This document shows positions 17,036-26,321 of a stretch of 64,000 bases of DNA, in pieces. The DNA is from an uncultured Granulosicoccaceae bacterium (GTDB lineage: Bacteria > Pseudomonadota > Gammaproteobacteria > Granulosicoccales > Granulosicoccaceae). Location of the stretch: positions 62,001 through 126,000 of the forward strand of contig CALISD010000007.1 in NCBI GenBank assembly GCA_938041955.1, written 5' to 3'. The translations under genes were made by a program, and so were the position numbers. The notes beneath the pieces are model-generated. The model searched no databases. It saw only the letters and a list, made by a program, of their open reading frames with translations, and was not told the DNA's origin. Position 1 is the stretch's first letter. Every line of letters begins with the position of its first letter.

Positions 17036-17342
17036 GGTGTTTTGGATTCGTGTCAGAGAATAAAGGTAATATAGCCTGTGTCGGCAATCTTCGCATCTGG
17101 CAGCGTCTGTTGGGTGAAAACCACAGTGGATTCCTTCACGAAAAGCGAGCGTCCGCTTGACTCGCTTTGGTGCTTGTGGGTAAATGCTCGGAACTGTTTG
17201 GGTGCCGTGCCAGTGACAAGGGCTGAGATGATTTTTCCATATTTGACAATGGCTGCATGGCAAGCGGCGTTTGGTTGGCGAAGCGAAAGATGCCTGTTCG
17301 CTACCCTGACTATTGTCTCCATCTCATCGCACCCAGAAGCCA
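17036..17342. other. Divergent intergenic region, fum / trpE
   Basis: This 307-base stretch must hold the promoters of the fumarase gene and of trpE. A perfect TTGACA at 17243-17248 on the plus strand has no reasonable -10 at 16-18 bases. I see no convincing tandem-Trp leader peptide or terminator/antiterminator pair. Open frames crossing it on both strands look like chance. Confidence 0.5.
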
Positions 17343-18845
17343 ATGAACGACTACACCAATACCTTCCCCAAACGTAAAATTCTTGTCCGCGAGATCATCG
17401 CTGATCTGGAAACCCCGCTTTCCACCTATCTGAAAGTTGCCAATCAAGCGAACACCTACCTGTTTGAGTCTGTCACCGGTGGAGACAAGTGGGGGCGATA
17501 CTCGATTATCGGCTTGCCCTGTAGTGAGGTGGTCAAATTCCACGGGTCGCGACTGACAATAGAGCGTGCGGGTTCTGTGGTCCATCAGGAAACCATCACT
17601 AATCCTCTCGACTGGGTGGAAAGCTATCACACGTCGTTTGCAAACGATGAATTGGCGGATTTACCGTCAAAGCCAAGATTCACCGGCGGGTTAGTGGGCT
17701 ACTTTGGCTATGAGACGATCAACTACATCGAGCCCGCACTTTTTGAAGATTCGCTGCCTGATCCGCTGGGCACACCAGATATCCTTCTGATGGTGTCGGA
17801 GGAAGTGGTTGTATTTGACAACCTCAATGGCAGTGCGATGATTCTTGTTCATGTAAATCCCGATGATACGAGTTCGTGTGCCAGGGGGTGGCAGCGGATT
17901 GATGAAATAGAATCACTGCTGCGTGCGCCGAAACAGCCACATTCAATTTGCTCGCAGCAAAAAATCGACGATAAGAGTTTTATATCGGGCTTTGGCCAAA
18001 ACAGTTTTATGGAAGGTGTAGAGCGCGTTCGTGACTACATCAAGGCCGGTGACTGTATGCAGGTGGTGTTGTCGCAGCGCATGACCACCCCGTTTGATGC
18101 CCACCCGCTGGACTTGTATCGGGCGCTTCGAATGTTGAACCCGTCGCCATATATGTATTACCTCGATTTAGGCGATCATCAGGTGGTTGGGTCTTCGCCA
18201 GAAATTCTGGTTCGTCTCGAAGACGATGAGGTGACCGTGAGACCGATTGCAGGCACAAGACCTCGTGGGGCCACAGAGGCTGAAGATGTCGCACATGAAG
18301 AAAGCCTGTTAGCAGATCCGAAGGAGTTGGCAGAGCACATCATGCTGATCGATCTTGGACGCAACGATGCCGGTCGGGTATCTGAAACCGGGTCGGTAAA
18401 GCTCACTGAAAAAATGATGATAGAGCGCTATTCACATGTAATGCATATTGTCTCTAACGTCACCGGCAAGTTGAAAGCCGGTCTGGGTGCCATGGACGTG
18501 CTGCGGGCTACCTTTCCTGCAGGCACGGTAAGTGGTGCGCCGAAAATTCGGGCCATGGAAATTATCAATGAACTCGAGCCGATTAAACGCGGCGTTTATT
18601 CGGGGGCGGTTGGATATCTTTCTTTTAATGGAAATATGGATACCGCTATTGCGATACGCACGGCAGTTATTAAAGACGGTGAACTATCCATACAGGCGGG
18701 TGCGGGTGTGGTGTACGACTCGCAAGCACAGAGTGAATGGGAAGAGACGCTAAATAAAGCCAGGGTGGTATTTCGTGCTGCGGCGTTAGCCTGCGCCGGA
18801 CTTGACAGCTTGCCGCAACGTGGTCAGTCCGGGAGTGAATCCTGA
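17343..18845 (+). CDS. trpE: Anthranilate synthase component I
   Basis: First enzyme of tryptophan synthesis; converts chorismate to anthranilate using ammonia supplied by TrpG. The N-terminus holds the feedback-binding region ([10 protein letters not shown], then YLFESV and KWGRYSIIG). The C-terminal chorismate-binding domain shows [20 protein letters not shown], and [18 protein letters not shown], which are diagnostic. I chose ATG 17343, which gives the usual TrpE opening; a TTG 30 bases upstream is less likely. It overlaps trpG by one base (TGATG), so the two are coupled. Confidence 0.96.
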   Translation: MNDYTNTFPKRKILVREIIADLETPLSTYLKVANQANTYLFESVTGGDKWGRYSIIGLPCSEVVKFHGSRLTIERAGSVVHQETITNPLDWVESYHTSFANDELADLPSKPRFTGGLVGYFGYETINYIEPALFEDSLPDPLGTPDILLMVSEEVVVFDNLNGSAMILVHVNPDDTSSCARGWQRIDEIESLLRAPKQPHSICSQQKIDDKSFISGFGQNSFMEGVERVRDYIKAGDCMQVVLSQRMTTPFDAHPLDLYRALRMLNPSPYMYYLDLGDHQVVGSSPEILVRLEDDEVTVRPIAGTRPRGATEAEDVAHEESLLADPKELAEHIMLIDLGRNDAGRVSETGSVKLTEKMMIERYSHVMHIVSNVTGKLKAGLGAMDVLRATFPAGTVSGAPKIRAMEIINELEPIKRGVYSGAVGYLSFNGNMDTAIAIRTAVIKDGELSIQAGAGVVYDSQAQSEWEETLNKARVVFRAAALACAGLDSLPQRGQSGSES

Positions 18846-19426
18846 TGTTGCTGATGCTCGACAACTACGATTCGTTTACGTTTAACTTAGTGCAGTACTT
18901 TGAGGAGTTGGGAGCAGAAGTTGATGTGCTGCGTAATGACCAGCAATCGGTCCAGCACATCATTGATCTTGATCCTGCACAGCTGGTGATTTCCCCCGGG
19001 CCTTGCACGCCTGATGAGGCAGGCATTTCTGTTGAACTGATTAAGCTGTGCGCAGGTAGGATACCTCTGTTTGGGGTTTGCCTCGGGCACCAGTGTATTG
19101 CAGCGGCATTCGGTGGAAAAATAATTCGCGCTGGTAGCATCATGCACGGAAAAACCTCTTTGGTTTATCACAACAGCGTCGGCGTATTCACTGATTTGCC
19201 CAATCCGATCACGGCAACACGTTATCATTCGTTGGTAATTGAAAAAGAAAGTTTACCAGACTGTTTTGAAATCACAGCGTGGACACAAACAGCGACAGGT
19301 GAGGTTGAAGAAATTATGGGTATAAAGCACCGCACCCTGGCTGTGGAGGGTGTGCAGTTTCACCCTGAATCAATATTGACCGACCACGGCCACGATATGC
19401 TGCAGAGTTTCCTTAAAGGCAAGTAG
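18845..19426 (+). CDS. trpG: Anthranilate synthase component II (glutamine amidotransferase)
   Basis: Class I glutamine amidotransferase that releases ammonia for TrpE. The oxyanion and nucleophile motif FGVCLGHQ holds the catalytic Cys near residue 79. VQFHPES near residue 175 supplies the catalytic His and Glu. [15 protein letters not shown] at the start is the typical TrpG/PabA opening. The 193-residue length fits a stand-alone component. The gene overlaps trpE by one base and is followed after 36 bases by trpD. It could also serve as PabA in folate synthesis, as in several bacteria with one such gene. Confidence 0.95.
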   Translation: MLLMLDNYDSFTFNLVQYFEELGAEVDVLRNDQQSVQHIIDLDPAQLVISPGPCTPDEAGISVELIKLCAGRIPLFGVCLGHQCIAAAFGGKIIRAGSIMHGKTSLVYHNSVGVFTDLPNPITATRYHSLVIEKESLPDCFEITAWTQTATGEVEEIMGIKHRTLAVEGVQFHPESILTDHGHDMLQSFLKGK

Positions 19427-19462
19427 TGCCAAAAGGTAATCACCTTGAAGGTAGAAAGAACA

Positions 19463-20494
19463 ATGACTGACACACTCAATATTCAACAAGCCATTGCCAA
19501 AGTGGTAGATGGCAATGCATTGACCAGTGATGAAATGGTGCAGACCATGCGCAAGATCATGTCGGGTGAGTGCACTGATGCCCAAATCGGTGGTTTACTT
19601 GTGGCGTTGCGTATTAAGGGGGAGACGGTTGAGGAAGTGGCGGCTGCTGCCAAAGTAATGCGTGAGCTTGCCAGTGGAGTAACCTGCCAGTCTGATAATC
19701 TCATGGACATAGTCGGTACCGGTGGAGACGGCATTAGTACATTTAATGTCTCTACCTGTAGTGCATTGGTTGCTGCCGCTGCCGGAATTAAAATCGCCAA
19801 GCACGGTAACCGTGCTGTATCCAGTAGTTCAGGTGCTGCAGATGTACTCGAGGCCGCTGGTGTCAATATTGATCTAAACGCCGAGCAGGTGGCAAAGTGT
19901 GTTGATACTGTAGGTCTTGGTTTTATGTTTGCACCGAAACATCATGGTGCGATGCGCCATGCTATTGGCCCGCGGAAAGATCTTGGTATGCGTACCATTT
20001 TTAATGTACTCGGTCCGTTGACCAATCCTGCTTCTGCACCACGCCAATTAATGGGTGTATACAGTGATCACCTGGTGGTTCCAATGGCGGAAGTGCTGGC
20101 CAGGCTAGGCAGTGAAAGAGCCATGGTGGTGCATGCTGAAGACGGTATGGATGAAATAAGCATCGGGTCGGCTACCCATGTGGCGGAGCTGCGAGACGGG
20201 AAAGTGACAAGCAGCAAGATTGACCCTTCTATGTTTTCAATGACAATTTCTGATCTTAGTGAAATAAAAGTAAGCGGCGCTGTTGAAAGTCTTGAGATGA
20301 TGAAGCAAGTGCTAAGCAACCAGGCAGGACCTGCGCGAGATATCGTTGCATTAAATTCCGGCGCTGCAATTTATATTGCGGGCCTTGCACCAAATCATAA
20401 TGCGGGTGTTGAAAGAGCGCTTGAAATTATTGCAGGCGGAAGTGCTGCAGAGAAACTGGATGCTCTGGTTGCTTGTAGCAATAGTGATCTGTAG
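19463..20494 (+). CDS. trpD: Anthranilate phosphoribosyltransferase
   Basis: Joins anthranilate to PRPP in the second step of tryptophan synthesis. Motifs seen are DIVGTGGDG with STFNVST (PRPP and Mg binding), KHGNRAVSSSSGAADVLEA (anthranilate and PRPP loop), and GPRKDLGMRTIFNVLGPLTNPA. I chose ATG 19463, preceded by a purine-rich stretch (GAAGGTAGAAAG), giving 343 residues, a usual length. The gene lies 36 bases after trpG and 51 before trpC, consistent with a trpGDC operon led by trpE. Confidence 0.95.
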   Translation: MTDTLNIQQAIAKVVDGNALTSDEMVQTMRKIMSGECTDAQIGGLLVALRIKGETVEEVAAAAKVMRELASGVTCQSDNLMDIVGTGGDGISTFNVSTCSALVAAAAGIKIAKHGNRAVSSSSGAADVLEAAGVNIDLNAEQVAKCVDTVGLGFMFAPKHHGAMRHAIGPRKDLGMRTIFNVLGPLTNPASAPRQLMGVYSDHLVVPMAEVLARLGSERAMVVHAEDGMDEISIGSATHVAELRDGKVTSSKIDPSMFSMTISDLSEIKVSGAVESLEMMKQVLSNQAGPARDIVALNSGAAIYIAGLAPNHNAGVERALEIIAGGSAAEKLDALVACSNSDL

Positions 20495-20545
20495 CAGCAG
20501 TTGTTAATGGCTTTGCTAGCCACCTTTTAAAACCACGGTTGAACC

Positions 20546-21346
20546 ATGTCTCAAGACACACCAGATATTCTGAAAAAAATACTAGCGCGCAAAGTCGAAG
20601 AGATTACGGAGGCCTGTGAGAAAACCAGTTTGAGGGAGCTCTCGGCAATGGCGGCGGCAGCGTCAGAGCCACGCGGGTTTATCGATAGCTTATACAAACA
20701 TATTGAACGCGGTGACCCAGCAATTATTGCTGAAATAAAAAAGGCATCACCCAGCAAGGGGGTTATCAGGGAAGACTTTAATCCAGCTGAAATCGCAAAG
20801 AGCTACAGTGCGAGTGGGGCGGCGTGTCTGTCGGTATTGACTGACCGTGATTTTTTTCAGGGATCGGCAGAATACCTGAAAGACGCACGAGAGGCGTGTG
20901 ATCTGCCGGTTATTCGAAAGGATTTCATTGTTGATGAATATCAGGTGTATGAAGCACGCGCTATGGGCGCTGATTGCATTCTGCTTATTGTTGCAGCACT
21001 TGGTGATGCGCAAATGGCTGAGCTGATGGGTCTTGCCACACATCTCAACATGGATGTGTTGATAGAGGCTCATGATGCACAGGAGCTATCCAGAGCGTTG
21101 CAACTGTCCCCCTCTCTGGTCGGTATCAATAACCGTGACTTACGCACGTTTGATGTGTCATTAAATACGACGCTGGACCTACTCACTGCAATTCCGGACG
21201 AGTGTCTGGTGGTAACAGAGAGCGGAATTTTATCCGGCGATGATGTTGCGCTGATGCGTCAGAATAATGTTAACGCTTTCCTGGTAGGGGAGGCGTTCAT
21301 GCGTGCTGAAGATCCCGGTAAAAAAATGCGAGAACTGTTCTTTTAA
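20546..21346 (+). CDS. trpC: Indole-3-glycerol-phosphate synthase
   Basis: TIM-barrel enzyme that closes the indole ring in tryptophan synthesis. Visible motifs are [13 protein letters not shown] (catalytic Lys and phosphate loop), [36 protein letters not shown] and VTESGI, in the order expected for the barrel strands. The 266-residue length is typical of a stand-alone TrpC not fused to TrpF. It is the last gene of the trp block here; trpB, trpA and trpF are not in this window. A short tandem repeat and a hairpin follow the stop. Confidence 0.96.
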   Translation: MSQDTPDILKKILARKVEEITEACEKTSLRELSAMAAAASEPRGFIDSLYKHIERGDPAIIAEIKKASPSKGVIREDFNPAEIAKSYSASGAACLSVLTDRDFFQGSAEYLKDAREACDLPVIRKDFIVDEYQVYEARAMGADCILLIVAALGDAQMAELMGLATHLNMDVLIEAHDAQELSRALQLSPSLVGINNRDLRTFDVSLNTTLDLLTAIPDECLVVTESGILSGDDVALMRQNNVNAFLVGEAFMRAEDPGKKMRELFF

Positions 21347-21376
21347 AGGGGCAAAACCAGTAAAGGGCAAAACCAG
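21345..21376 (+). repeat. Tandem 16-base repeat at the trpC stop
   Basis: Two adjacent copies of a 16-base unit ending in GGGCAAAACCAG occur at 21345-21360 and 21361-21376. They differ by one or two bases and begin inside the trpC stop codon. This looks like a recent slip duplication; no function is evident. Confidence 0.7.
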
Positions 21377-21406
21377 GTTCGCCTGCGGACGCCAAAAATC
21401 AGCTTT

Positions 21407-21432
21407 AAAAAATCACCCGCCGAGTGGCGGGT
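21407..21432 (-). terminator. Rho-independent terminator of the Vfr-like gene
   Basis: A 7-bp perfect stem (ACCCGCC/GGCGGGT) with a GAGT loop spans 21415-21432. On the minus strand it is followed directly by GATTTTTT, so it should end the crp/vfr transcript. On the plus strand the tail is only AATTTA, so it may weakly terminate trpC as well. Confidence 0.75.
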
Positions 21433-21463
21433 AATTTACATGCTGTTTTTTGTGCTTCCAGGC

Positions 21464-22102
21464 TTAGCGAGTGCCGTAGATAACCATCGTCTTGCCACGA
21501 GCGTGAATCAAACCGCGGTCCTCAAGATCTTTCAGTACACGACCCACCATCTCACGAGAGCAGCCGACGATGCGGGCAATCTCTTGTCGAGTGATGCGAA
21601 TCTGCATGCCGTCGGGGTGTGTAATTGAATCAGGCTGTTTAGCCAGATCAAGGAGTGTTGAGGCCACTCGTCCAGTTACATCAAGGAAGGCCAAGTCACG
21701 TACTTTAGTGCTGGTCTTGCGCAGACGTGCTGCAAGTTGTGTGGACAGTGCGAACAGAATTTCAGGAGTCTGCTCTGCAAGACGACGGAACTGCTCGTAG
21801 TTAATTTCAGCTACTTCGCACTTGTTACGTGCCACTACCCAGGCACTGCGTTCAGCTTCGTCTTCGAATAATCCCATCTCGCCGAAGAAGTCACCGTTGT
21901 TCAGATAGGCGAGCACGATTTCTCGTCCCTCGTCATCTTCAATTACAACGCTGACTGACCCGTCTACCATGTAGTACAAGGTATCTGGTTTATCACCGTG
22001 ATGGATGATGGTGGTTTTCGCTGGATACTGTCTGCGATGGCTATGGCGCAGTAGTGTTTCCAGCCACTCCGCTTTAGGAGGGGTGTTACGTGGTGGCAGC
22101 AT
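21464..22102 (-). CDS. vfr: CRP/Vfr-family cAMP-responsive transcription regulator
   Basis: Global DNA-binding regulator. Residues about 20-130 form the cyclic-nucleotide-binding barrel, with [10 protein letters not shown] and [10 protein letters not shown] as the cAMP phosphate-binding cassette. The C-terminal helix-turn-helix contains [27 protein letters not shown], quoted here only as landmarks, and the protein ends in YGTR like E. coli CRP. Length (212) and the position between trpC and an OsmC-like gene match vfr of pseudomonads. A candidate CRP half-palindrome lies in the divergent promoter region at 22229-22244. Confidence 0.92.
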   Translation of the reverse strand: MLPPRNTPPKAEWLETLLRHSHRRQYPAKTTIIHHGDKPDTLYYMVDGSVSVVIEDDEGREIVLAYLNNGDFFGEMGLFEDEAERSAWVVARNKCEVAEINYEQFRRLAEQTPEILFALSTQLAARLRKTSTKVRDLAFLDVTGRVASTLLDLAKQPDSITHPDGMQIRITRQEIARIVGCSREMVGRVLKDLEDRGLIHARGKTMVIYGTR

Positions 22103-22228
22103 GTTCCGTTCTCCGGGGTATTCAAGCGACGCTTTGGTTAGCGCTTTTCGCAGTTACAATTGCTACGGAGCAAAAACTGTTCACAGAGTGGGATTTAGAT
22201 CGACAAAAGCGTGTTTTAATTGGCTTAA

Positions 22229-22244
22229 GTTGATACAACTCACA
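22229..22244. promoter_or_regulatory. Candidate CRP/Vfr binding site
   Basis: GTTGATACAACTCACA matches the TGTGA-N6-TCACA consensus at 8 of 10 positions, with the right half perfect. It lies between the divergent vfr-like gene and the OsmC-like gene, so autoregulation is possible. A single weak site like this can arise by chance. Confidence 0.35.
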
Positions 22245-22283
22245 TAATCCGTTCGTATACTTGTCCATTTACCGAGAAAACTA

Positions 22284-22712
22284 ATGCAAGCGAGAGTTAA
22301 GTGGCTCGATCACATGAGCTTTGTGGCTGAATCAGGAAGTGGTCACAGCATCGTGTTAGATGGTTCACCCGAACACGGAGGTCGTAACCTTGGGATTCGT
22401 CCTATGGAGTCTGTATTGATTGGTCTCGGTGCTTGTTCCGCATTTGATGTAGTGTTGATGTTGAAAAAAGCGCGCCAGAATATCCGTGACTGCGAAGTTT
22501 TAATTGAAGCTGAGAGGGCTGACGCGGTTCCCGCGGTTTTCACTAAGGTAGAAATGGTCTATCAGGTAGATGGAACGGACTTGTCAGAGAAGCAGGTCAA
22601 GCGGGCGGTAGCCTTGTCGGTTGAAAAATATTGTTCTGTCTCCAAAATGCTTGAAGGGTCGGTTGAGATAACTCATCGGGTAGAGATGGCGCCCGGATCG
22701 CTTGCTGATTGA
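22284..22712 (+). CDS. OsmC/Ohr-family protein
   Basis: Small soluble protein of the OsmC fold, in which two reactive cysteines reduce organic peroxides in many members. PMESVLIGLGACSAFDVV near residues 45-65 holds the first Cys of the usual motif, and KYCSVSKML near residue 118 holds the second. The 142-residue length and opening (VKWLDHMSFVAESGSGH) match the YhfA-like subgroup, whose activity is less clear than that of true Ohr. It is divergent from the Vfr-like gene, a neighbourhood conserved in pseudomonads. Confidence 0.88.
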   Translation: MQARVKWLDHMSFVAESGSGHSIVLDGSPEHGGRNLGIRPMESVLIGLGACSAFDVVLMLKKARQNIRDCEVLIEAERADAVPAVFTKVEMVYQVDGTDLSEKQVKRAVALSVEKYCSVSKMLEGSVEITHRVEMAPGSLAD

Positions 22713-22856
22713 CGCTACACCTGAAGTTGTAGATAGGGCCGATTTGGCCGTATCTTTTTGCTGCACCGCAACATGTTTTTATTGTTACACACTGAAAAAA
22801 CCTCTAATTAACGGATTTAATTAAAGATTTCGCAATGTGAAATAATAGCTATCGAG

Positions 22857-22884
22857 TTGCATTGCAGCAATTTAGTGATATACT
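22857..22884 (+). promoter_or_regulatory. Sigma-70-type promoter for the sRNA candidate
   Basis: TTGCAT at 22857-22862 and TATACT at 22879-22884 are separated by 16 bases, a good match to the housekeeping consensus. Transcription would begin near 22891, just ahead of the C/U-rich segment. Confidence 0.6.
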
Positions 22885-22890
22885 AACGGC

Positions 22891-22957
22891 TGTACAATTT
22901 TCCTCCTCCATCCTCCTACGGTGGTTAGACGCGGCCTGTTTCAGGCCGCGTCGTTTT
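22891..22957 (+). ncRNA. Candidate small RNA with anti-Shine-Dalgarno-like repeats
   Basis: A transcript of about 67 bases is predicted from a promoter at 22857-22884 to a strong terminator at 22928-22957. Its 5' single-stranded part holds TCCTCCTCCATCCTCC (22901-22916), three CCUCC-type segments that could pair with ribosome-binding sites of target mRNAs. A short ORF is not apparent. Instead it could be an attenuated leader of rplM, but a separate promoter for rplM lies downstream at 23062-23090, which favours an independent RNA. Confidence 0.5.
22928..22957 (+). terminator. Strong rho-independent terminator
   Basis: An 11-bp perfect GC-rich stem (22928-22938 with 22942-22952), a TTT loop, then GTTTT. 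It follows the OsmC gene by more than 200 bases, so its natural user is the short transcript starting near 22891. Confidence 0.85.
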
Positions 22958-23061
22958 AAATTCTCAAGCTTCAGCCGATCCAAATCGCTCTGAAACTACA
23001 TATATCTTCTAAATCGGCAGAAAAATATCTGCAGTAGCGGCATATCAGCTGCACTTTGGGG

Positions 23062-23090
23062 TTGTGTAATGCGCGGGAGTCTTCTAAAAT
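23062..23090 (+). promoter_or_regulatory. Likely rplM-rpsI promoter
   Basis: TTGTGT at 23062-23067 and TAAAAT at 23085-23090 with a 17-base spacer. The predicted start near 23097 gives a leader of about 42 bases before the rplM ATG. Confidence 0.55.
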
Positions 23091-23102
23091 GGAGGGCTTT
23101 TC

Positions 23103-23117
23103 CGAACATAATGTTCG
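23103..23117 (+). promoter_or_regulatory. Palindrome in the rplM leader (possible L13 autoregulatory element)
   Basis: CGAACAT-A-ATGTTCG is a perfect 7-bp inverted repeat within the predicted 5' leader of rplM, 21 bases before the start codon. L13 is known to repress its own operon in E. coli through the leader. That this hairpin is the binding site is inference. Confidence 0.35.
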
Positions 23118-23138
23118 TATTCTGGTTATGGAGTTGCG

Positions 23139-23585
23139 ATGAAGACCTTTAGTGCCAAGCCGGCCGAGGTAAAACGTCAGTGGTTTATTATTGACGCCGA
23201 GGGCAAGACCCTGGGTCGTCTGGCGACCGAGTGCGCCAGAATACTTCGTGGCAAACATAAGCCGGAATACACGCCTCACGTGGACACTGGTGACTATATT
23301 GTTGTCATCAATGCCAGCAAGGTCGCTGTCACTGGCAAAAAAGCCACTGACAAGATTTACCATCACCACACAGGCTACATCGGAAATCTGAAATCAGTGA
23401 GCTTCGAGAAAATGCAGGAGCGCTCGCCTGGTCGTCCAATTCAGCTAGCGGTTAAGGGTATGTTGCCCAAAAATGCGCTTGGCCGAGCGATGATCAAGAA
23501 ATTGAAGATTTTTCCCGGTGCAGAGCACAACCATTCAGCTCAAACACCAGAGCCAATGGAAATCAAACAACGTCCGGCTAGATAA
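23139..23585 (+). CDS. rplM: Ribosomal protein L13 (uL13)
   Basis: Large-subunit ribosomal protein that binds 23S rRNA early in assembly. Diagnostic stretches are [41 protein letters not shown] and [16 protein letters not shown]. The 148 residues are a few longer than the 142 of E. coli because of a C-terminal extension rich in Pro and Gln. GGAG lies before the ATG. It forms the usual pair with rpsI, 109 bases downstream. Confidence 0.97.
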   Translation: MKTFSAKPAEVKRQWFIIDAEGKTLGRLATECARILRGKHKPEYTPHVDTGDYIVVINASKVAVTGKKATDKIYHHHTGYIGNLKSVSFEKMQERSPGRPIQLAVKGMLPKNALGRAMIKKLKIFPGAEHNHSAQTPEPMEIKQRPAR

Positions 23586-23694
23586 TCAGAAGTTTTGGTT
23601 AGTTTAGAAGGCAGATTAATAAACTAGACTTAAGTATCTAGGCGAGATCAAACCACCCGGCTATACTAAGCTGGAAAATCAGGTAAGAGTTTTT

Positions 23695-24087
23695 ATGGCC
23701 CAACAGCACTACTACGGAACAGGTCGCCGCAAATCTTCAAGCGCGCGTGTGTTTATGCAAGCCGGGAAAGGCGATATTGTCGTCAACAAGCGTCCGCTCG
23801 ATGAGTACTTTGGTCGTGAAACTGCTCGCATGATTGTTCGTCAGCCACTTGATACGTTAGAAGTATCAGACAAGTTTGACTTCAACATTACTGTTGCTGG
23901 TGGTGGTAATAGCGGGCAAGCTGGTGCGATTCGCCACGGGATTGCCAGAGCGCTTCTGAAGTATGATGAAGAGAATCGTTCTGAGCTGCGTAAGGCTGGG
24001 TTCCTGACTCGTGATGCTCGCCAGGTTGAGCGTAAAAAGGTTGGTCTTCGCAAAGCGCGACGTGCAACTCAGTACTCGAAGCGATAG
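23695..24087 (+). CDS. rpsI: Ribosomal protein S9 (uS9)
   Basis: Small-subunit ribosomal protein whose C-terminal tail reaches the P-site t[18 protein letters not shown] at the start, [19 protein letters not shown] in the middle and a basic tail ending in QYSKR are diagnostic; the terminal SKR is the part that contacts tRNA. Length 130 matches E. coli. It is second in the rplM-rpsI operon and is followed by a strong terminator. Confidence 0.98.
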   Translation: MAQQHYYGTGRRKSSSARVFMQAGKGDIVVNKRPLDEYFGRETARMIVRQPLDTLEVSDKFDFNITVAGGGNSGQAGAIRHGIARALLKYDEENRSELRKAGFLTRDARQVERKKVGLRKARRATQYSKR

Positions 24088-24110
24088 TCGAGACAGCAAA
24101 AATTACTGGA

Positions 24111-24136
24111 AAGCCCGCATCAGCGGGCTTTTTTTT
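24111..24136 (+). terminator. Rho-independent terminator after rpsI
   Basis: An 8-bp stem AAGCCCGC/GCGGGCTT with an ATCA loop (24111-24130) runs straight into a run of eight T residues. It ends the rplM-rpsI transcript. Confidence 0.93.
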
Positions 24137-24222
24137 GCCCGCAGTTAATGTGGTTGCTAGTAGCGCTAGCGGTCATCCATGCTACTTGAGCCTCGATGCG
24201 CTTGTTTATGTGTAGACGCGAA

Positions 24223-25404
24223 TTATCTCAATTTAAATGCGCTTTCAAGGTTTCTTAGCGTTACCAGGTTGTGGGCGCTTGTGTACAGGTCAAGGTGTGG
24301 GATGGCGGCAATTAATGACTTCTCTATCGGCAGTGGCTTTTCACCGGGCACGCTTCGACCGAGTAGCGGGTTAACCCACACGAGTCGGCGGCATTGTGCT
24401 TTTAGCTCTTGTACTTCGTTGACCAATTGGTCCGGATCACCGCTGTCGTAGCCATCGCTAAAAATAATGACTATCGTATTTTTATGAACTTTTTGGTTTG
24501 CATGGTCCCGATTAAAGCTATGCAACGATTCGGCAATTCGGGTTCCTCCTAACCAACCGCTGGAAAGGTCGTTCAGTTTGCTTTCCAGTCTTTTAGTGCT
24601 CTTATCTTTTAATTCATTGCCAATTGGGATCAGTTCGGTGTGGAAGGCATAGGCATCGGTGTCTTTGAATGCCTGTAATATGCCACGTGCGAACCTCAAA
24701 AAGAGATAGCTATAGATCTCCATGGATTGGCTAACGTCGAGCAGGAGGAGAAAACGTGCGTGTGTTTTTTGCTTGCGACGGTATCTGAGTTCAAATGGCC
24801 AGCCGTTTGTTCGCAAGCTTTTTCGGGCAGTGCTCCGCATATCCAGTCGCCCGCGTGTGCGATGCTGCCTCGCTCTGCGTCTCATGCGTTTTTGCATGCG
24901 ACGCGATATATCGTCAACAATAAGCTCTATACGTCGCATGTCCCTGGGGTTAAATACGAATCGGAAGTCGCGCTGTGAGAGGGTTTGGGCATCACTCGCT
25001 CCACCGGAGTGAATGTCTAGTGTGTCAGTGTGGTTGGTACGAGTTTGTTCTTCGGCTATCGATTCAGAGAAATAAGAAAGGCCCGAGGATTGGGCGCCTC
25101 TCGTGCTGCCTGAGTTTATGTCGTTGCCCGGTTCACCCGGTGCCTGGGATTTCGGTTGCCAGTATTCCTTAAACAGTATTGAAAACTCCAGCCATTGTGC
25201 TTTGGACTGGCAAAGCGCGCTGCGTAAAGCATGGTGTAAAAGTGTTTCCGATTCAATGAAAGCGTGGCTGGCAATCAGATGAGTTGCATTTATTTCGCTC
25301 GCGCTTATGTGAAAGCTGTGATTGCGTAGCAGCTGCATAAATCCGAACAAGCGGTTTGAAACGACGGCGTCTGTACGAGTTGCCACTGGTGCTTTGCTTG
25401 TCAT
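24223..25404 (-). CDS. VWA-domain protein, CoxE-like
   Basis: The C-terminal half is a von Willebrand factor A domain with an intact metal site: DVSQS (D-x-S-x-S) near residue 220, a Thr in GGTRIAESL, and FSDGYDSGDP late. The N-terminal half is helical and carries many Arg residues before the domain (RRMQKRMRRRARQHR). This layout matches CoxE-type partners of MoxR ATPases, which insert cofactors into or remodel enzymes such as molybdenum hydroxylases. Its ATG overlaps the stop of the ATPase gene by four bases, so the two are coupled. The client enzyme is not in the window. Confidence 0.82.
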   Translation of the reverse strand: MTSKAPVATRTDAVVSNRLFGFMQLLRNHSFHISASEINATHLIASHAFIESETLLHHALRSALCQSKAQWLEFSILFKEYWQPKSQAPGEPGNDINSGSTRGAQSSGLSYFSESIAEEQTRTNHTDTLDIHSGGASDAQTLSQRDFRFVFNPRDMRRIELIVDDISRRMQKRMRRRARQHRTRGRLDMRSTARKSLRTNGWPFELRYRRKQKTHARFLLLLDVSQSMEIYSYLFLRFARGILQAFKDTDAYAFHTELIPIGNELKDKSTKRLESKLNDLSSGWLGGTRIAESLHSFNRDHANQKVHKNTIVIIFSDGYDSGDPDQLVNEVQELKAQCRRLVWVNPLLGRSVPGEKPLPIEKSLIAAIPHLDLYTSAHNLVTLRNLESAFKLR

Positions 25405-26321
25405 GGCGGAGTGTTTTGTTCGGTGATCCGGGTGTTCTTGATCTGACTGGCTTCACTAAGCACATTTATAATCCAGTCTCTATCAGCCAGTTCGTTGTCC
25501 GCTCTGGTTTTGAGCAGACAGCCCAGGGTGGTTTCAATTTCAGGTAGTGCTGAAGCCAGGTGGGCCGTCTTTATATGCAGCAGTGCGCTGGCCCAATCGA
25601 GTGTTTCAGCAATACCCGGTGTTTTTTTCAAATTTTGCTGCCGTAGGTTTTGAACAAAAGAAATGATCGACTTTGCCAGATCGTGTTGAAGTCCGGGTAA
25701 ATGGGTGGTCAGTATTTGCAGCTCTTTCTCAAACGTTGGGTAATCGACAAAGTGATAGAGGCATCGTCTTCTGAGCGCGTCACATAAGTCCCGCGTGGCG
25801 TTTGATGTGAGAATTACTATCGGTTTGTGAGTGGCTTTGATGGTGCCAATTTCAGGGATGGTGATTTGAAACTCTGCAAGTACTTCGAGCAGAAAGGCTT
25901 CAAACTCATCGTCAGCTCGATCAATTTCGTCGATCAGCAATACCGATTGCTGTTCTGAAGAAATAGCCTGCAAAAGCGGGCGTTGCAGTAGATACTCGCG
26001 GCTGAATATTTCTGCCTCGATGGAATCGCTTCCTGTGTTGTCTTGCTCGCGCAACCGAACTGTCATCAACTGCCGTTGGTAGTTCCACTCATAAAGCGCG
26101 GTATTGCTGTCCAGACCCTCGTAGCATTGGAGGCGTATCAGTTCACATTGACGCTGTTTTGCCAGTGCTATGGCCACCGCCGTTTTGCCTACACCGGCAT
26201 CGCCTTCCAATAATATGGGTCTTTCAAGAACTTCGGCGAGATGTAGAGTAGTGGCCAGTTCAGTTCCGGCGATATACCCGCAGCGTGCGAGGTCCGACGC
26301 CAGATTATCTATTTCATTCAT
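25401..26321 (-). CDS. MoxR-family AAA+ ATPase, CoxD-like
   Basis: ATP-driven chaperone. Walker A is GDAGVGKT near residue 40, Walker B is LLIDEIDRADDE near residue 128, sensor 1 is ILTSNATRDL, and the arginine-finger region follows (DALRRRCLYHFVDYP). The LIRLQCYEGLDSNTALYEWNYQRQL segment, seen in part here, is characteristic of the CoxD branch. In CO dehydrogenase systems CoxD and CoxE mature the active site. An XdhC-like gene lies 4.5 kb away, which fits a molybdoenzyme link, but no such enzyme is seen here. Confidence 0.85.
   Translation of the reverse strand: MNEIDNLASDLARCGYIAGTELATTLHLAEVLERPILLEGDAGVGKTAVAIALAKQRQCELIRLQCYEGLDSNTALYEWNYQRQLMTVRLREQDNTGSDSIEAEIFSREYLLQRPLLQAISSEQQSVLLIDEIDRADDEFEAFLLEVLAEFQITIPEIGTIKATHKPIVILTSNATRDLCDALRRRCLYHFVDYPTFEKELQILTTHLPGLQHDLAKSIISFVQNLRQQNLKKTPGIAETLDWASALLHIKTAHLASALPEIETTLGCLLKTRADNELADRDWIINVLSEASQIKNTRITEQNTPP

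Noticed and set aside
17053-17343. Minus-strand frame of 96 codons between the fumarase gene and trpE
   Set aside because: It spans the divergent promoter region, overlaps the trpE start and shows no recognisable domain or ribosome site; likely chance.
17248-17377. Possible trp leader peptide (MAAWQAAFGW...)
   Set aside because: Only two separated Trp codons, no terminator/antiterminator pair, and the frame runs past the trpE start.
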